In this document: positions 20,242-32,811 of the stretch, in pieces
Layout: each line of letters begins with the position of its first letter
Position numbering within the stretch: position 1 is the first letter of the stretch
Assembly (NCBI GenBank): GCA_029780855.1
Contig: JAKOXV010000012.1
Coordinates: 1 to 35,621 of the forward strand
DNA from: a bacterium
GTDB taxonomy: Bacteria > Patescibacteriota > Saccharimonadia > Saccharimonadales > JAUPVS01
Direction of reading: 5' to 3'
Length of the DNA: 35,621 nt
Notes under the pieces: model-generated
The model's database searches: none
The model's input: only the letters and a program-made list of their open reading frames with translations
What the model was told of the DNA's origin: nothing
Program-made: the position numbers and the translations under genes

Positions 20242-21864
20242 CTAAGCTCCTGAGGCGTAATCAGCCTTTACGATTTCTAATTCCTTGGCCATTAGGCGGG
20301 ATCGTGCAAAGAAGTACCCAACTACCGCCGTTAGAGCAAAGGCGATAAGCATGTTGGTTCCGGGACCGGTGTTTGGCAGGGCAGTAGCAACTTGCTCGGT
20401 TGTTTTAATGACTGTGGGAGGCAGTTTTATCGTCACCTTGTTTCCGTATACGTTTGTGAGGGTCATATCGTATGAACCGGGGTTGCTCGCTGATGCCGGC
20501 GTGTTCGGTATGGGGTTTTTGGTCTTTACGGTGAGGTGCTGGGTTAGCGTAGCCTTTGCATCAATATCTTTGGCCGGCCAACGAACTATATTGTTATCGT
20601 CTTTTTTACCGCCATGGTAATCAATCACGTCGGCGTATTCTAGTATGTCTCCGATACTTTCTTCTACCACGAATTTCTTTACCTTTTCTTTACCGGTATT
20701 CTTAACCGAAAGGTCATAGGTTATGGTGTCGCCAGCATTGGCCGTAGTGCCATCAGCTTTAGAGATGTTTTGCGTTTCGTTCTTGGCGGTCTTGCTTAGT
20801 ACCAGGCAAGCAGTGGTGTCGTTTTTGTCCTGTGATTCGGTGCAGGGCTTACATTCTGGGCTATCTGCAGGTAAGGCTGGATTGTACTCACATTTAGGTA
20901 TGACTGGCGGAGCGGTCTCCACGTATACATCCCGTACGCAATCACCGCTAGCATTGCCGCTGGCTTCTTTTGAAGAGCCGTCATATTTGACGATCAGTCG
21001 GAATTTGTAGTGACCCGGTTGGTCCACCTTGAAGGTTCTGAGTGTGCTGTCGGTGGCAGTAGAGTTTCCTGCACTCCCAAAAGGTACCCCCAGAGCCTTT
21101 TGTTGGCCGAGTACCCAGCCGTTTACGCCGTTGACGAATTCATAGTACATATCTACAAGTTCGCCGGGTGGTAAGTTTGTACCATTGGCTTGGCCGCGGA
21201 GGCCTATGACGCTGTTGAGGGGTACTTTGGAACCCGACGTAACGTTCATAATAAGGCTGGAACAAGCGATTGCCTTAACGGCTGGCGGAGGCGTTGGTGC
21301 AGCGTTGATATAAACCAAATTACCGCAAGAAAATAGCACCATGAAAACGCCTCGACTGCTTTGACCGACCACAGCCATACAGCCTTTGCCGTCGTTGTAG
21401 CAATGGGCGCCCCACGAGGTCATTGGTCGGGAGTAGATTGTGCCTACTCCACCGATGTAATGGGATTGTTCACCTGAAAATCCGTAAGGATAACGGCCAA
21501 CCGACCGCAGCTGGCCGCTATATTCCGAATAGTCCATGCGACGGACTGACCCGTTAGCAAGATCCTGACATGAGACGCCGAAGTAGTTTAGAACGGTTGC
21601 GTAGCCGTACGCATTGGTGTTACATCGTGATACTGCTTCGGCTTGGCTAGAGAATCCTCCGGGGATAATATCGTTTCCAGAAGCCGCCAGGCTAGGCTGA
21701 GGAGGAGCAACTACCGCAAAAACCTGTACGATAAGCGTTAGGGCCATGAATACAAAACCGAGCCGTCTAATCGAGCTTTCCTGGTGTAGGCGTTTGGCAT
21801 AAAACGCTACCTGATGGATAAGGCTAGGGTTGAAGGGTAGGTTTTTTAGCAGCCGATTTAACAT
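20242..21864 (-). CDS. secreted surface protein with DUF11-like domain and LPNTG sorting motif
   Basis: 540 residues. After a basic N-terminus, LGFVFMALTLIVQVFAVVA followed by SLAASG looks like a signal peptide with cleavage after the Ala pair, although the n-region is unusually long (about 35). A Cys-rich ectodomain follows (SRCNTN, VSCQDL, HCYNDGKGC). Around 345-480 lies a DUF11-type beta domain (NAGDTITYDLSVKNTGKE). LPNTG at residues 496-500, a hydrophobic stretch LIAFALTAVVGYFFA and basic ARSRLMAK form a sortase-type cell-wall signal, though the tail is longer than usual. It is expected at the cell surface. No sortase gene is in the window. First gene of a two-gene operon. Confidence 0.82.
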   Translation of the reverse strand: MLNRLLKNLPFNPSLIHQVAFYAKRLHQESSIRRLGFVFMALTLIVQVFAVVAPPQPSLAASGNDIIPGGFSSQAEAVSRCNTNAYGYATVLNYFGVSCQDLANGSVRRMDYSEYSGQLRSVGRYPYGFSGEQSHYIGGVGTIYSRPMTSWGAHCYNDGKGCMAVVGQSSRGVFMVLFSCGNLVYINAAPTPPPAVKAIACSSLIMNVTSGSKVPLNSVIGLRGQANGTNLPPGELVDMYYEFVNGVNGWVLGQQKALGVPFGSAGNSTATDSTLRTFKVDQPGHYKFRLIVKYDGSSKEASGNASGDCVRDVYVETAPPVIPKCEYNPALPADSPECKPCTESQDKNDTTACLVLSKTAKNETQNISKADGTTANAGDTITYDLSVKNTGKEKVKKFVVEESIGDILEYADVIDYHGGKKDDNNIVRWPAKDIDAKATLTQHLTVKTKNPIPNTPASASNPGSYDMTLTNVYGNKVTIKLPPTVIKTTEQVATALPNTGPGTNMLIAFALTAVVGYFFARSRLMAKELEIVKADYASGA

Positions 21865-21949
21865 TTTTTACTTTTCGTTTGATATTACGTTTATGCTTGT
21901 ACTTATTGAACCATAAAAGTATGTGTTCAAACAAGGGTCTTTACAGTAG

Positions 21950-23998
<2,049 letters not shown>

Positions 23999-23999
23999 G

Positions 24000-26594
24000 A
24001 TGGCAGACGAAAATACACCAATGGACAACTCTCAAGACAATACTCCAGAGGAATCGGTACTGGAACAGCAAACAGGTAATTCATTTGAGCAGGCCGGACA
24101 AATGGTTGATAGTGATCATTCCCGGCAAGTAGAATTACGCACCGTAGAAGATGTAATGGAAGATAGTTATCTGCGGTACTCGATGAGCGTCATCGTGGCT
24201 CGTGCATTACCTGATGTGCGCGATGGAATGAAGCCGGTACACCGCCGTATTTTGTATTCCATGGAGAAAAACGGCTGGAAACCGGGTAGTAAGTTTGTAA
24301 AAAGCGCTCGTATTACCGGTGATGTGATGGGTAAGTATCACCCGCATGGCGACGTAGCAATCTATGATGCAATGGTTCGTTTGGCGCAGGATTGGTCCAC
24401 TCGCTACCTGTTGGTTGATGGACAAGGTAACTTTGGTTCCATGGACGGTGATCCTCCAGCTGCACAGCGTTATACCGAAGCCCGTATGGCCAAAGCTGGT
24501 TCTGCGCTACTCGAAGACATCGATAAAGATACCGTTCCATTCCGTGACAACTATGACGGTAGCGAACAGGAACCAGAAGTTCTACCTGCAAAACTTCCAA
24601 ACTTACTTTTGAATGGCCAGATGGGTATTGCGGTAGGTATGGCTACCAATATTCCGCCACACAACCTTAATGAAATCGTAGATGCAATTGTACATATGAT
24701 TGATCATCCAGAAGCGAGCATCGATGATCTCATGGAATTCGTCAAAGGCCCAGATTTCCCGACGGGCGGTGTTATTTTTGGTAAAGATTCTATTCGCAAC
24801 GCCTTCGCTACCGGTAAAGGTGGTGTAGTAGTGCGGGGTGTGGCAGATGTTCAGGAAACCAAAAAAGGCCGACACCAGATTATCATTACGGAAATTCCCT
24901 ACGCCGTAAACAAGGAAACGGGTATCATTCTGAAGATCGCTGATCTGGTACACGATAAAAAAATATCAGGAATTAGCGATATTCGCGACGAGAGTGCTCG
25001 TGGTAGCGTACGAATCGTAATCGACCTTAAGAAAGACGCCTATCCTAAGAAGCTCCTCAATCAGCTCTACAAGTTGACACCGCTCCAGACGACCTTCCAC
25101 TACAACATGCTAGCCCTAATTGACGGTATACAGCCGCGCGTGCTGGGCTTGCAGGACATTCTGCAGGAGTACATCAAGCATCGTCAGACGGTGATTCGGC
25201 GACGCACCGAATACGAGCTCCGGAAGGCCAAGGATCGCGCACACATTCTAGAGGGGCTAAAGATTGCCCTCGATCATATTGATGAAGTGATTGCGACAAT
25301 TCGCGCCAGTCAAACAACCGACGAAGCGCAAGCAAACTTAATGGAGAAGTTTGCGCTCACTGAGATCCAGGCAAAAGCTATCCTCGCCATGCAGCTTCGT
25401 ACGCTTGCCGGGTTGGAGCGCAAGAAGATTGAAGATGAATTGGCCGAACTCCTGAAGCTCATCGGCGAGCTAGAAGCAATCCTTGCTGACGAGAAGAAAA
25501 TCCTTAAGATTATCAAGGATGAACTCAAAGAATTGCAAAAGCAGTTTGGTGACGAGCGTCGAACTAAAGTTATTCCACAAGAACTTGGCAAGATGAGCGA
25601 CGAAGATCTTGTACCGGACGAGCAAGTAGTTGTAACGCTGACTTCAGCAAACTACGTAAAGCGCAGCTCAATTGCCGAGTATCGACGACAGGGACGGGGC
25701 GGTAAAGGTAAGCGCGGAATGGCTACCCGAGAAGAAGACGTTATTGAGCACGTTGTAAACGCCAGCACGCATGATTTCTTGCTGTTCTTTACCAATAAGG
25801 GGCGTGTCTTTAGATTGAAGACGTATGAAGTTCCTGCAGCTTCTCTGAGCGCCAAGGGAATTGCGATTGTAAACCTGCTTCAACTACAACCAGAAGAAAA
25901 GGTTAGTGCGGTAATTAATATTAGTAAGCAGGCTACCTCTAACTCCAAACACATGATGATGTGTACGGTAAGGGGTGTGGTCAAGAAGACGCCTTTTGAG
26001 CAGTACCAGAACGTCAGAAGCAGCGGTCTGATTGCCATTAATTTGGATGACGGGGATGAACTACGCTGGATTCGTATGACCAGTGGCGAAGATGAGGTGA
26101 TTATCTCTACTTCTCTTGGTCAAGCTATCCGGTTCCACGAAAAGGACGCCCGTCCGATGGGCCGAGCCTCGAGAGGTGTGCGTGGTATTCGTTTGCGAGC
26201 CGGTGACCAGGTGATAGGTATGGACATTGTCCGTGAAGACACTAATATCTTTGTGATTAGTCAGTTCGGGTATGGTAAACGTACGAAGGTTTCTCAGTTC
26301 ACTGCACATGCTCGCGGTGGGGTTGGTATCCGTTCTGCGGTTGTCAATAAAAAGACTGGAAATCTGGTAGGTGTTAAGGCACTTTCGACGGAGAGCGATG
26401 AAGAGGTGATTATCATCTCTAAGAACGGCCAAACGATTCGTCTAGGTCTTAAGGATATACCAGCACTTGGACGAGCAACCCAAGGTGTAAGAATTATGCG
26501 CCTCAACGACAGTGATGAGGTGGTGTCTCTAGCACTCGTTAAAAAGAATGCTGAAGGCGAAGAAGAAGTTGTAGACGAAGCCACCGAAGGCTAA
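24000..26594 (+). CDS. gyrA: DNA gyrase subunit A
   Basis: 864 residues. An acidic extension of about 45 residues precedes the conserved start ([42 protein letters not shown]). The DNA-cleaving Tyr is Tyr158 in QRYTEAR. In the quinolone-binding segment [10 protein letters not shown] the usual Ser83 (E. coli numbering) is Val119, while Asp87 is kept. A coiled-coil gate and the six-blade C-terminal wrapping domain follow; [12 protein letters not shown] around 563-574 corresponds to the GyrA-box (QRRGGKG), which marks this as gyrase rather than ParC. Directly behind gyrB. A hairpin after the stop also contains the 16S promoter's -35. Confidence 0.96.
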   Translation: MADENTPMDNSQDNTPEESVLEQQTGNSFEQAGQMVDSDHSRQVELRTVEDVMEDSYLRYSMSVIVARALPDVRDGMKPVHRRILYSMEKNGWKPGSKFVKSARITGDVMGKYHPHGDVAIYDAMVRLAQDWSTRYLLVDGQGNFGSMDGDPPAAQRYTEARMAKAGSALLEDIDKDTVPFRDNYDGSEQEPEVLPAKLPNLLLNGQMGIAVGMATNIPPHNLNEIVDAIVHMIDHPEASIDDLMEFVKGPDFPTGGVIFGKDSIRNAFATGKGGVVVRGVADVQETKKGRHQIIITEIPYAVNKETGIILKIADLVHDKKISGISDIRDESARGSVRIVIDLKKDAYPKKLLNQLYKLTPLQTTFHYNMLALIDGIQPRVLGLQDILQEYIKHRQTVIRRRTEYELRKAKDRAHILEGLKIALDHIDEVIATIRASQTTDEAQANLMEKFALTEIQAKAILAMQLRTLAGLERKKIEDELAELLKLIGELEAILADEKKILKIIKDELKELQKQFGDERRTKVIPQELGKMSDEDLVPDEQVVVTLTSANYVKRSSIAEYRRQGRGGKGKRGMATREEDVIEHVVNASTHDFLLFFTNKGRVFRLKTYEVPAASLSAKGIAIVNLLQLQPEEKVSAVINISKQATSNSKHMMMCTVRGVVKKTPFEQYQNVRSSGLIAINLDDGDELRWIRMTSGEDEVIISTSLGQAIRFHEKDARPMGRASRGVRGIRLRAGDQVIGMDIVREDTNIFVISQFGYGKRTKVSQFTAHARGGVGIRSAVVNKKTGNLVGVKALSTESDEEVIIISKNGQTIRLGLKDIPALGRATQGVRIMRLNDSDEVVSLALVKKNAEGEEEVVDEATEG

Positions 26595-26646
26595 TGCGAA
26601 CAAAAATGCTTAAGCAAATCGTTGCGTAAGTTACTACAAAAATATC

Positions 26647-26677
26647 CGCTTACCTCTTGACACTAAAGAGGTAAGCG
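26647..26677. terminator. hairpin after gyrA overlapping the 16S promoter
   Basis: CGCTTACCTCTT (26647-26658) pairs perfectly with AAGAGGTAAGCG (26666-26677). There is no T run after it, so it may be a weak or factor-aided terminator. Its loop holds most of the TTGACA hexamer of the next promoter. Confidence 0.55.
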
Positions 26678-26685
26678 AGTAGGAT
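26657..26685 (+). promoter_or_regulatory. 16S rRNA promoter
   Basis: TTGACA (26657-26662), 17 bases, TAGGAT (26680-26685). RNA would start near 26692, leaving a leader of about 180 nt that contains the processing stem arm and a UUCG hairpin (AATCTGTT/AACAGATT, 26788-26807). Confidence 0.7.
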
Positions 26686-26734
26686 TAGTAAAGCTTTTTG
26701 AGGTCCTTGCTATAAGTGTCTCTGAAAAAAGTAC

Positions 26735-26771
26735 GTTAAAAATTGGTTTGTGCAAATCAACGTCAATTGAT
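26735..26771 (+). repeat. 16S processing stem, 5' arm
   Basis: This arm is complementary, with few mismatches, to 28557-28596 beyond the 16S 3' end (for example TGCAAATCAA with TTGATTTGCA-like sequence). The two enclose 16S as an RNase III-type processing stem. Confidence 0.8.
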
Positions 26772-26871
26772 TTTGAATTGTTTTTTTAATCTGTTTTCGA
26801 ACAGATTTAGTAAGTCAGTAATTTCTGATTCGTAAGAGTCAGATGTTCGACTGATACAGAGACAAATTCTT

Positions 26872-28438
<1,567 letters not shown>

Positions 28439-28556
28439 CTAGGGAGATTTACCAAGCCGTGTAGCTCTATAGACTACATGAGCTATGGTCGATCCTCGGA
28501 CATCTGGGGTTTTGAAGCGTACCAGATATCCCATGAGGAAATAGCTTCTACCTTAT

Positions 28557-28596
28557 ATCGATTGACCGTTTGATTTGCACGAACCAGTTTTTTAAC
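28557..28596 (+). repeat. 16S processing stem, 3' arm
   Basis: Complementary to 26735-26771 in the leader; contains GATTTGCACGAACCAG. Lies directly before the terminator, so the pre-16S transcript is self-contained. Confidence 0.8.
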
Positions 28597-28599
28597 GAT

Positions 28600-28630
28600 A
28601 AAAGAGCCCATTTGCGAGAGGGCTCTTTTT
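28600..28630. terminator. terminator after 16S (bidirectional)
   Basis: AAAAGAGCCC (28600-28609) pairs with GGGCTCTTTT (28620-28629), then T. It ends the 16S transcript before any spacer tRNA or 23S. On the minus strand it serves the acetyltransferase gene. Confidence 0.9.
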
Positions 28631-28634
28631 AGTT

Positions 28635-29126
28635 TTAGGATGGATTATTGACGGTGCGTTGATAGAGAACTGCGTTATTTCGGATGCCCATTCTTTTAAA
28701 GCCCAGCTTCTCATAGTATGAACAGAGGCCGACATTTGTATCGGGGCAGTCCAGACGTACATATTTCCGACCATTTTCTCGTATTTGGTCGGCAGCCCAA
28801 CCTATAATTTTGGGTCCTAGCTGCTGACCCCTAAAATCACTGTGCACAATCAACCCATGTATATAGCCCGCCAAACCATCGTTCCCTTTGTCGCCCCACG
28901 CTGGTTTATCCTCCCATCGCAATACCACGCTGCCGGCGGGTATATCATTAACTTCAACCAGGTAACAACTACCACTCTCTACGCGTAGGGTTACCTCCTC
29001 AGGGGTATATGGTTCGTCGCCCCATGCGTTATCACCAAGTGAAAGCTTAAACTTTCTTGCGTCTTCTAAAAGAGATAGTAGAGTATCTGCGTCTGATTTT
29101 TTAACATGTCTAATTTGTAGTCCCAT
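28635..29126 (-). CDS. GNAT family N-acetyltransferase
   Basis: 163 residues, single GNAT domain. MGLQIRHVKKSDADTLLSLL is the usual first strand and helix; GSVVLRWED and YIHGLIVHSDFRGQQLGPKI carry the acetyl-CoA motif A (RGQQLG), and NVGLCSYYEKLGFKRMG is motif B. Substrate unknown: it could be a small molecule or a protein N-terminus. TATATT (29138-29133) lies 6 bases before ATG 29126, so it is leaderless and separate from the tRNA transcript that ends just upstream. It occupies the place normally taken by the 16S-23S spacer. Confidence 0.9.
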   Translation of the reverse strand: MGLQIRHVKKSDADTLLSLLEDARKFKLSLGDNAWGDEPYTPEEVTLRVESGSCYLVEVNDIPAGSVVLRWEDKPAWGDKGNDGLAGYIHGLIVHSDFRGQQLGPKIIGWAADQIRENGRKYVRLDCPDTNVGLCSYYEKLGFKRMGIRNNAVLYQRTVNNPS

Positions 29127-29140
29127 ACTTCAAATATAAC

Positions 29141-29163
29141 AAAAAAACACCCGTGGGGGTGCT
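29141..29163 (-). terminator. terminator of the tRNA-Ala/tRNA-Ile transcript
   Basis: On the minus strand CACCC (29161-29157) and GGGTG (29152-29148) form a short GC hairpin followed by seven T. Confidence 0.7.
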
Positions 29164-29168
29164 TTTCT

Positions 29169-29245
29169 TGGTGGGCGATGAGGGACTCGAACCTCCGACC
29201 TCGTCATTATCAGTGACGCGCTCTAACCAGCTGAGCTAATCGCCC
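29169..29245 (-). tRNA. tRNA-Ile (GAT), CCA encoded
   Basis: Minus-strand cloverleaf: acceptor GGGCGAT/ATCGCCC, D arm GCTC/GAGC, anticodon stem CGTCA/TGACG with loop CTGATAA (GAT), T arm GGAGGTTCGAGTCCCTC, 3' ACCA encoded. One of the two tRNAs usually found inside the 16S-23S spacer. Confidence 0.97.
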
Positions 29246-29252
29246 GTAATTT

Positions 29253-29329
29253 TGGTGGAGCAACGGGGACTCGAACCCCGGACCCCCTGCTTGCAAAGCA
29301 GGTGCTCTAGCCAACTGAGCTATTGCCCC
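29253..29329 (-). tRNA. tRNA-Ala (TGC), CCA encoded
   Basis: Minus-strand cloverleaf: acceptor GGGGCAA/TTGCTCC with one G-U pair, anticodon stem CCTGC/GCAGG with loop TTTGCAA (TGC), T arm CCGGGGTTCGAGTCCCC, 3' ACCA encoded. Seven bases upstream of tRNA-Ile on the same strand, so one transcript. Confidence 0.97.
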
Positions 29330-29430
29330 ATAAAAACTAGGCCAAAATTACTCGGGGTATTCTACCGGAAACACTGGTGAATTACAAGAGTGGTGTATAC
29401 TGCAGATAGCTAAATTTACAGGAGTGAGAG

Positions 29431-29985
29431 ATGTTTCGAAGAGGTGAGCAACTTGAATCGCCAGTTGCATTGACCGATCAGGATACGGAATTGCTACATC
29501 AAGAGGTGTTGTTACGAATTGTAGTTGATGAGAACGGTGTGGAATATTTAGATGGGTTTCAGCTTCCTCCTGACAACGAAGAGGTATGGAATCCTCGAGT
29601 AATACGCGGTCAGGTGATGCGTGAAGAAACCGTTCGTGAACCGGAAACGGGGGCGCAAACGCAAGAATCTACTACAACCGATATATCGTTTGAGAGCCGC
29701 CTTACAAATAGCTTTGTGCGACACATTAACATCCGTTCAATTAGTCTCGGGCATCAACCGCTATTCATTACCTGGGAAGAAGCATCACAAGATGCTTCTC
29801 TGGCCAAAGAAGAAAGGGCAGAGCTTGAACGCTTGCGAACAAAGGAAGCCCGTGAACGCGTTGGGAGAGGTATGCGACTTGATGAAATGCTGGGTCCCGA
29901 TGAAGCAATGCGAGTTGCAAAAGAGCTTGGTTCACCACCGCAGTTCCAACGAACCAGGCGGCGCAACAGAACGCGTCTAGCTTAG
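29431..29985 (+). CDS. hypothetical protein, 184 aa
   Basis: Not recognised. Starts MFRRGEQLESPVALTDQDTE; AGGAG lies 8 bases before ATG, and TATACT (29396-29401) is a plausible -10. The middle is Glu/Thr-rich and probably disordered (REETVREPETGAQTQESTTT). A beta-like stretch SFVRHINIRSISLGHQPLFITW follows, then a charged helix (AKEERAELERLRTKEARERVG) and a very basic end (RTRRRNRTRLA), which could bind nucleic acid. Its TAG overlaps the TAA of the convergent surface repeat gene (shared bases 29983-29984). Confidence 0.7.
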   Translation: MFRRGEQLESPVALTDQDTELLHQEVLLRIVVDENGVEYLDGFQLPPDNEEVWNPRVIRGQVMREETVREPETGAQTQESTTTDISFESRLTNSFVRHINIRSISLGHQPLFITWEEASQDASLAKEERAELERLRTKEARERVGRGMRLDEMLGPDEAMRVAKELGSPPQFQRTRRRNRTRLA

Positions 29986-32024
29986 GTTAACCGGCGACGC
30001 TGCAAAAATTCGTAGGCCTGATTTCCACCGAGTAGTAGTGAGCCGATAATGAATCCGGCAATCGGCAGAACCCAAGGGTTAGCTGGAGAGTTGCTTGTGT
30101 TAACAGGTGAACTCAGGCCACCTCCAGGTCCGCTGCTACTAGCTAGGATTGCACCGGCACCCTTTCGTGTAGTTTCTCCGTTTGTGCTGTCCTGTGCTGC
30201 TTGCTGGACGTCTGATGCGGTTATTGGTTTGCTGTATACGTAGTAAGTGATTCGTTTTGATGCGCTAACCTCAGGAGCAGTACTAAAGGAAAATACCGGT
30301 GCAGGAGCGGAACTGCTAGATTGTGCCTGTGCTAGCGGTAGGTTCCCGGCTTCAGTGTTAATGCCAAAGCTGCCCACCCAATTACCGAACACGTTTATGA
30401 AAAGAACGCCAAACCAGTCGCTAAAGCTCAAGTTGCTGTTAATGATATTCAAAAGATTCACACTGGCTGTTGCATTTCCCGTGCTGGCATTACCAGCGCT
30501 GGTATTATTACGAACACTCGCATCACCGGTCTGCGCAGCAACGTTAATGTTGTTGTTGATCTGGCTGTTGCTGGCGTTGTTCAGGTTGACATCACCGACA
30601 CCGGTCGTGGGTATGCCGTCATTGGTGGTTATTCCGCCCCCCAGTGCAGCGGCGGTCGCTCCCTGAGGAGCATCCATGATGACGCCTACCCAACGGCCGA
30701 GCACGTTCACAAACACCAGTAGGGAGTCCTTACCGATAACCTGACGTCCGGTCAGGTTAAGGATGGTCAGGTTAGTCAAAGAATCGCCAGTTGTAGCACT
30801 GCCTGCAGAAGTGTTGTGGTCAACGGTAGCCTGACCAGAGGTAGCGTTGGCGTTAACGTGGTTACTAATCGCCTGAGTATCGGTATTGGAGAGGTTGAGA
30901 CTGCTGCCACCAGTAGTACTCCCGCCGTTACTGGCTAATAATGCGTTCAGTACGTCCTGTGGCAGGAGAATGTCACCGTCTAGGTTACCGTAGATGTTAA
31001 TAACACCCATAAATGACTGGCCGCTACTGATCATCGAGTTGAGCATGTTGACGACATTAGCAACGGCATCTGCATTTCCTGTGGTAGCATTGCCACCGTT
31101 TGTATTGTTTTGAACGGTAGCGCTACCGCTCTGGGCAGCAAGGTCTATCGTGTTATCAATCAACCCATTAGCTTGATTGTTGATGGTTACGTCTCCGTTA
31201 GGATTGGGGTCGGATGGTGCTTGCTGCAGGACGCGCGGATCAATGTATAGGTCGCCGGTAACGTCGCCGGTGATATCACTGCTGAATGTCTGGAGGTTGC
31301 CGCCACCACTATTCCAATAGGATTGTAAAAGGTTTATCAGGTTAGCAATTGCTGCAGCATTACCGGTAGTTGAATCGCCGGCGTTAGTATTAGAGTCTAC
31401 AGTAGTATCGCCACTTACGGCCTTTGAGGTGATACGCGTGCTGATTGAAGCGTCGTAGAAATTGTCGAACACCCCTGTACTTTTGCTAGCAGTAGAGGAT
31501 TTGTTTTTGCTAGCAGGGACGCTATTTTGAATTATTGGATCCCCGGAGGTCGATGGATCTTCTGTGGCTGTTCCTAATCCGCTGAGCTTTGCGCCTGTTG
31601 TGGTTGTAGGTCCAGTCTTACTGATAGTACCGGTTGTTCCCTGAGTGCCGGTCGGGCTAGTTGGACCGGTTGGGCCAGTGGGTCCTTGGCTGGTAGTTTT
31701 GGGGTTGGGAACGTATGTACCAGTTGATTGATCATAGGCATATGCCTTGGTGTCCCACATTCCCGTATCTGGATTGTAGCTGTAATCTTGCTTTTGGAGT
31801 GGGGTAGTCTGGCCAGTGTTCGGATCCCAGCTGTACGTTCCATTCTCCCAGAGTCCCGTAGCTTCGTTGTAATGGTACGTTGAGTCGGGAGCCGAATTAG
31901 CAGAAGAAGTGCTGGTGTTAGTGGTTGCTGTTTGAGCGTGGACGGCGCCTTGCGAGAGAGCCACTATTGAAATTGTAATGATAAGCATCGTAAGACTGGC
32001 TGGTATAGACTGATTTTTTCTCAT
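29982..32024 (-). CDS. secreted, membrane-anchored Asn/Thr-rich repeat protein
   Basis: About 680 residues from ATG 32024 (GGAGGGA 6 bases upstream); a GTG two codons earlier is less likely. Signal peptide LTMLIITISIVALSQGAVHA, cleaved before Gln. Next come about four YxYNxxTGxW-type units (residues 52-108), then a Gly-Pro-Thr collagen-like stretch (GPTGPTGPTSPTG). Between about 196 and 560 there are four units of 90-100 residues, each with an xNNTxAGxAxTGNA core, a hydrophobic helix such as VANVVNMLNSM, and a FxNVxGxWVG strand. The C-terminus has a membrane helix (VLPIAGFIIGSLLLGG) and basic RRR. It probably decorates the surface as an adhesin-like fibre (inference). Confidence 0.8.
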   Translation of the reverse strand: MRKNQSIPASLTMLIITISIVALSQGAVHAQTATTNTSTSSANSAPDSTYHYNEATGLWENGTYSWDPNTGQTTPLQKQDYSYNPDTGMWDTKAYAYDQSTGTYVPNPKTTSQGPTGPTGPTSPTGTQGTTGTISKTGPTTTTGAKLSGLGTATEDPSTSGDPIIQNSVPASKNKSSTASKSTGVFDNFYDASISTRITSKAVSGDTTVDSNTNAGDSTTGNAAAIANLINLLQSYWNSGGGNLQTFSSDITGDVTGDLYIDPRVLQQAPSDPNPNGDVTINNQANGLIDNTIDLAAQSGSATVQNNTNGGNATTGNADAVANVVNMLNSMISSGQSFMGVINIYGNLDGDILLPQDVLNALLASNGGSTTGGSSLNLSNTDTQAISNHVNANATSGQATVDHNTSAGSATTGDSLTNLTILNLTGRQVIGKDSLLVFVNVLGRWVGVIMDAPQGATAAALGGGITTNDGIPTTGVGDVNLNNASNSQINNNINVAAQTGDASVRNNTSAGNASTGNATASVNLLNIINSNLSFSDWFGVLFINVFGNWVGSFGINTEAGNLPLAQAQSSSSAPAPVFSFSTAPEVSASKRITYYVYSKPITASDVQQAAQDSTNGETTRKGAGAILASSSGPGGGLSSPVNTSNSPANPWVLPIAGFIIGSLLLGGNQAYEFLQRRRLT
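30351..31445 (-). repeat. four in-gene repeats coding for the NNTxAGxAxTG unit
   Basis: Repeat cores around residues 196-237, 289-332, 386-428 and 488-533 of the surface protein, each followed by a FxNVxGxWVG-like strand in three of four cases. The same core occurs twice in the neighbouring small secreted protein. Confidence 0.75.
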
Positions 32025-32098
32025 ACACACTCCCTCCGTAGGATTATTTGTGGATAACGAGTTGGGGAAAAGGAGGGAATGGGCGGACAGACCCTCCG
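32025..32098 (-). promoter_or_regulatory. leader with mutually exclusive Shine-Dalgarno pairings
   Basis: On the minus strand, in order: CGGAGGGT (32098-32091), TCCCTCC (32078-32072) and the Shine-Dalgarno GGAGGGA (32037-32031) before ATG 32024. TCCCTCC can pair with either GGAGGG copy, so pairing with the first would free the ribosome-binding site and pairing with the second would hide it. That is riboswitch- or thermosensor-like logic; the trigger is unknown. Confidence 0.5.
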
Positions 32099-32134
32099 AT
32101 GTACTACCCCTAAGGAACTAATGCAGTATAGGTG

Positions 32135-32722
32135 CTAGTTCGTAACGTTAAGTGTTACTTGTGACGTGTTGACGTTCTGGGCGTCACCACTGGCAGCGCC
32201 GCCTGCAGTCGTGTTATTCGTAACGACAGCTGAACCGGTAGTAGCTGTTTGGTCTGAGGTATTACAAACTTGTAGGTTGGTATTATTACGAATATTGGTA
32301 ACGTCTGAGTTACGAGTCACTACGGCATTGTAAGAGCTTGGGCCGGTGGTGCTGATTGTAGCGCTGTTGGCAGAATTGTTGGCAGCAGAGTTATTTCCAG
32401 CAGTTGCAGCAACGGAGTTATTGACGCTAGCAGCTACGGACGTCAGGTTGTCGTTGTAGGACATACCAGTTGTTGCCGAACCAGCAGTCGTGTTGTTGGC
32501 TACCGTAACGTTACCGCTATGAGCCGCCTGTGAAGAATCGTTATTCACACGGGCAGTGGTGTTATTGTGTACATTTCGACGGGTCATGTTATGGAACGTT
32601 GCACGGTTGGTAGAGTTAGGACCAGTAGTATTGATACTACCGCTCTCGGCTGCAGCCAAACCGCCTGTCAATCCCATGACCATGACGATCGCTGATGTTA
32701 GTTGAATTATTCTTTTTCGCAT
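32135..32722 (-). CDS. small secreted Asn/Thr-rich repeat protein, 195 aa
   Basis: Signal peptide MRKRIIQLTSAIVMVMGLTG with cleavage near LAAAES. The mature part is very rich in Asn, Thr, Ser and Ala and holds two copies of the unit seen in the larger downstream protein: GNVTVANNTTAGSATTG and SAVVTNNTTAGGAASGDA, plus two ISTTGP/INTTGP motifs. No membrane anchor, one Cys. Strong Shine-Dalgarno GAAGGGAGGG 5 bases before ATG. It may be secreted and polymerise with, or be displayed by, the downstream protein (inference from shared repeats). Composition is unlike its neighbours. Confidence 0.78.
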   Translation of the reverse strand: MRKRIIQLTSAIVMVMGLTGGLAAAESGSINTTGPNSTNRATFHNMTRRNVHNNTTARVNNDSSQAAHSGNVTVANNTTAGSATTGMSYNDNLTSVAASVNNSVAATAGNNSAANNSANSATISTTGPSSYNAVVTRNSDVTNIRNNTNLQVCNTSDQTATTGSAVVTNNTTAGGAASGDAQNVNTSQVTLNVTN

Positions 32723-32811
32723 AAGACCCTCCCTTCGGATTGCTTGCTTAATATCAGTACCTGTTAGTTGTCCGACCCCACAAAGTAGTCCGCCCTACTA
32801 TATGAAGCCAG

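Noticed and set aside
32049-32059. Replication origin signalled by TGTGGATAAC and by GTGTATAAC near 14601
   Set aside because: These are single DnaA-box-like matches with no cluster, no AT-rich unwinding region and no dnaA or dnaN gene nearby.
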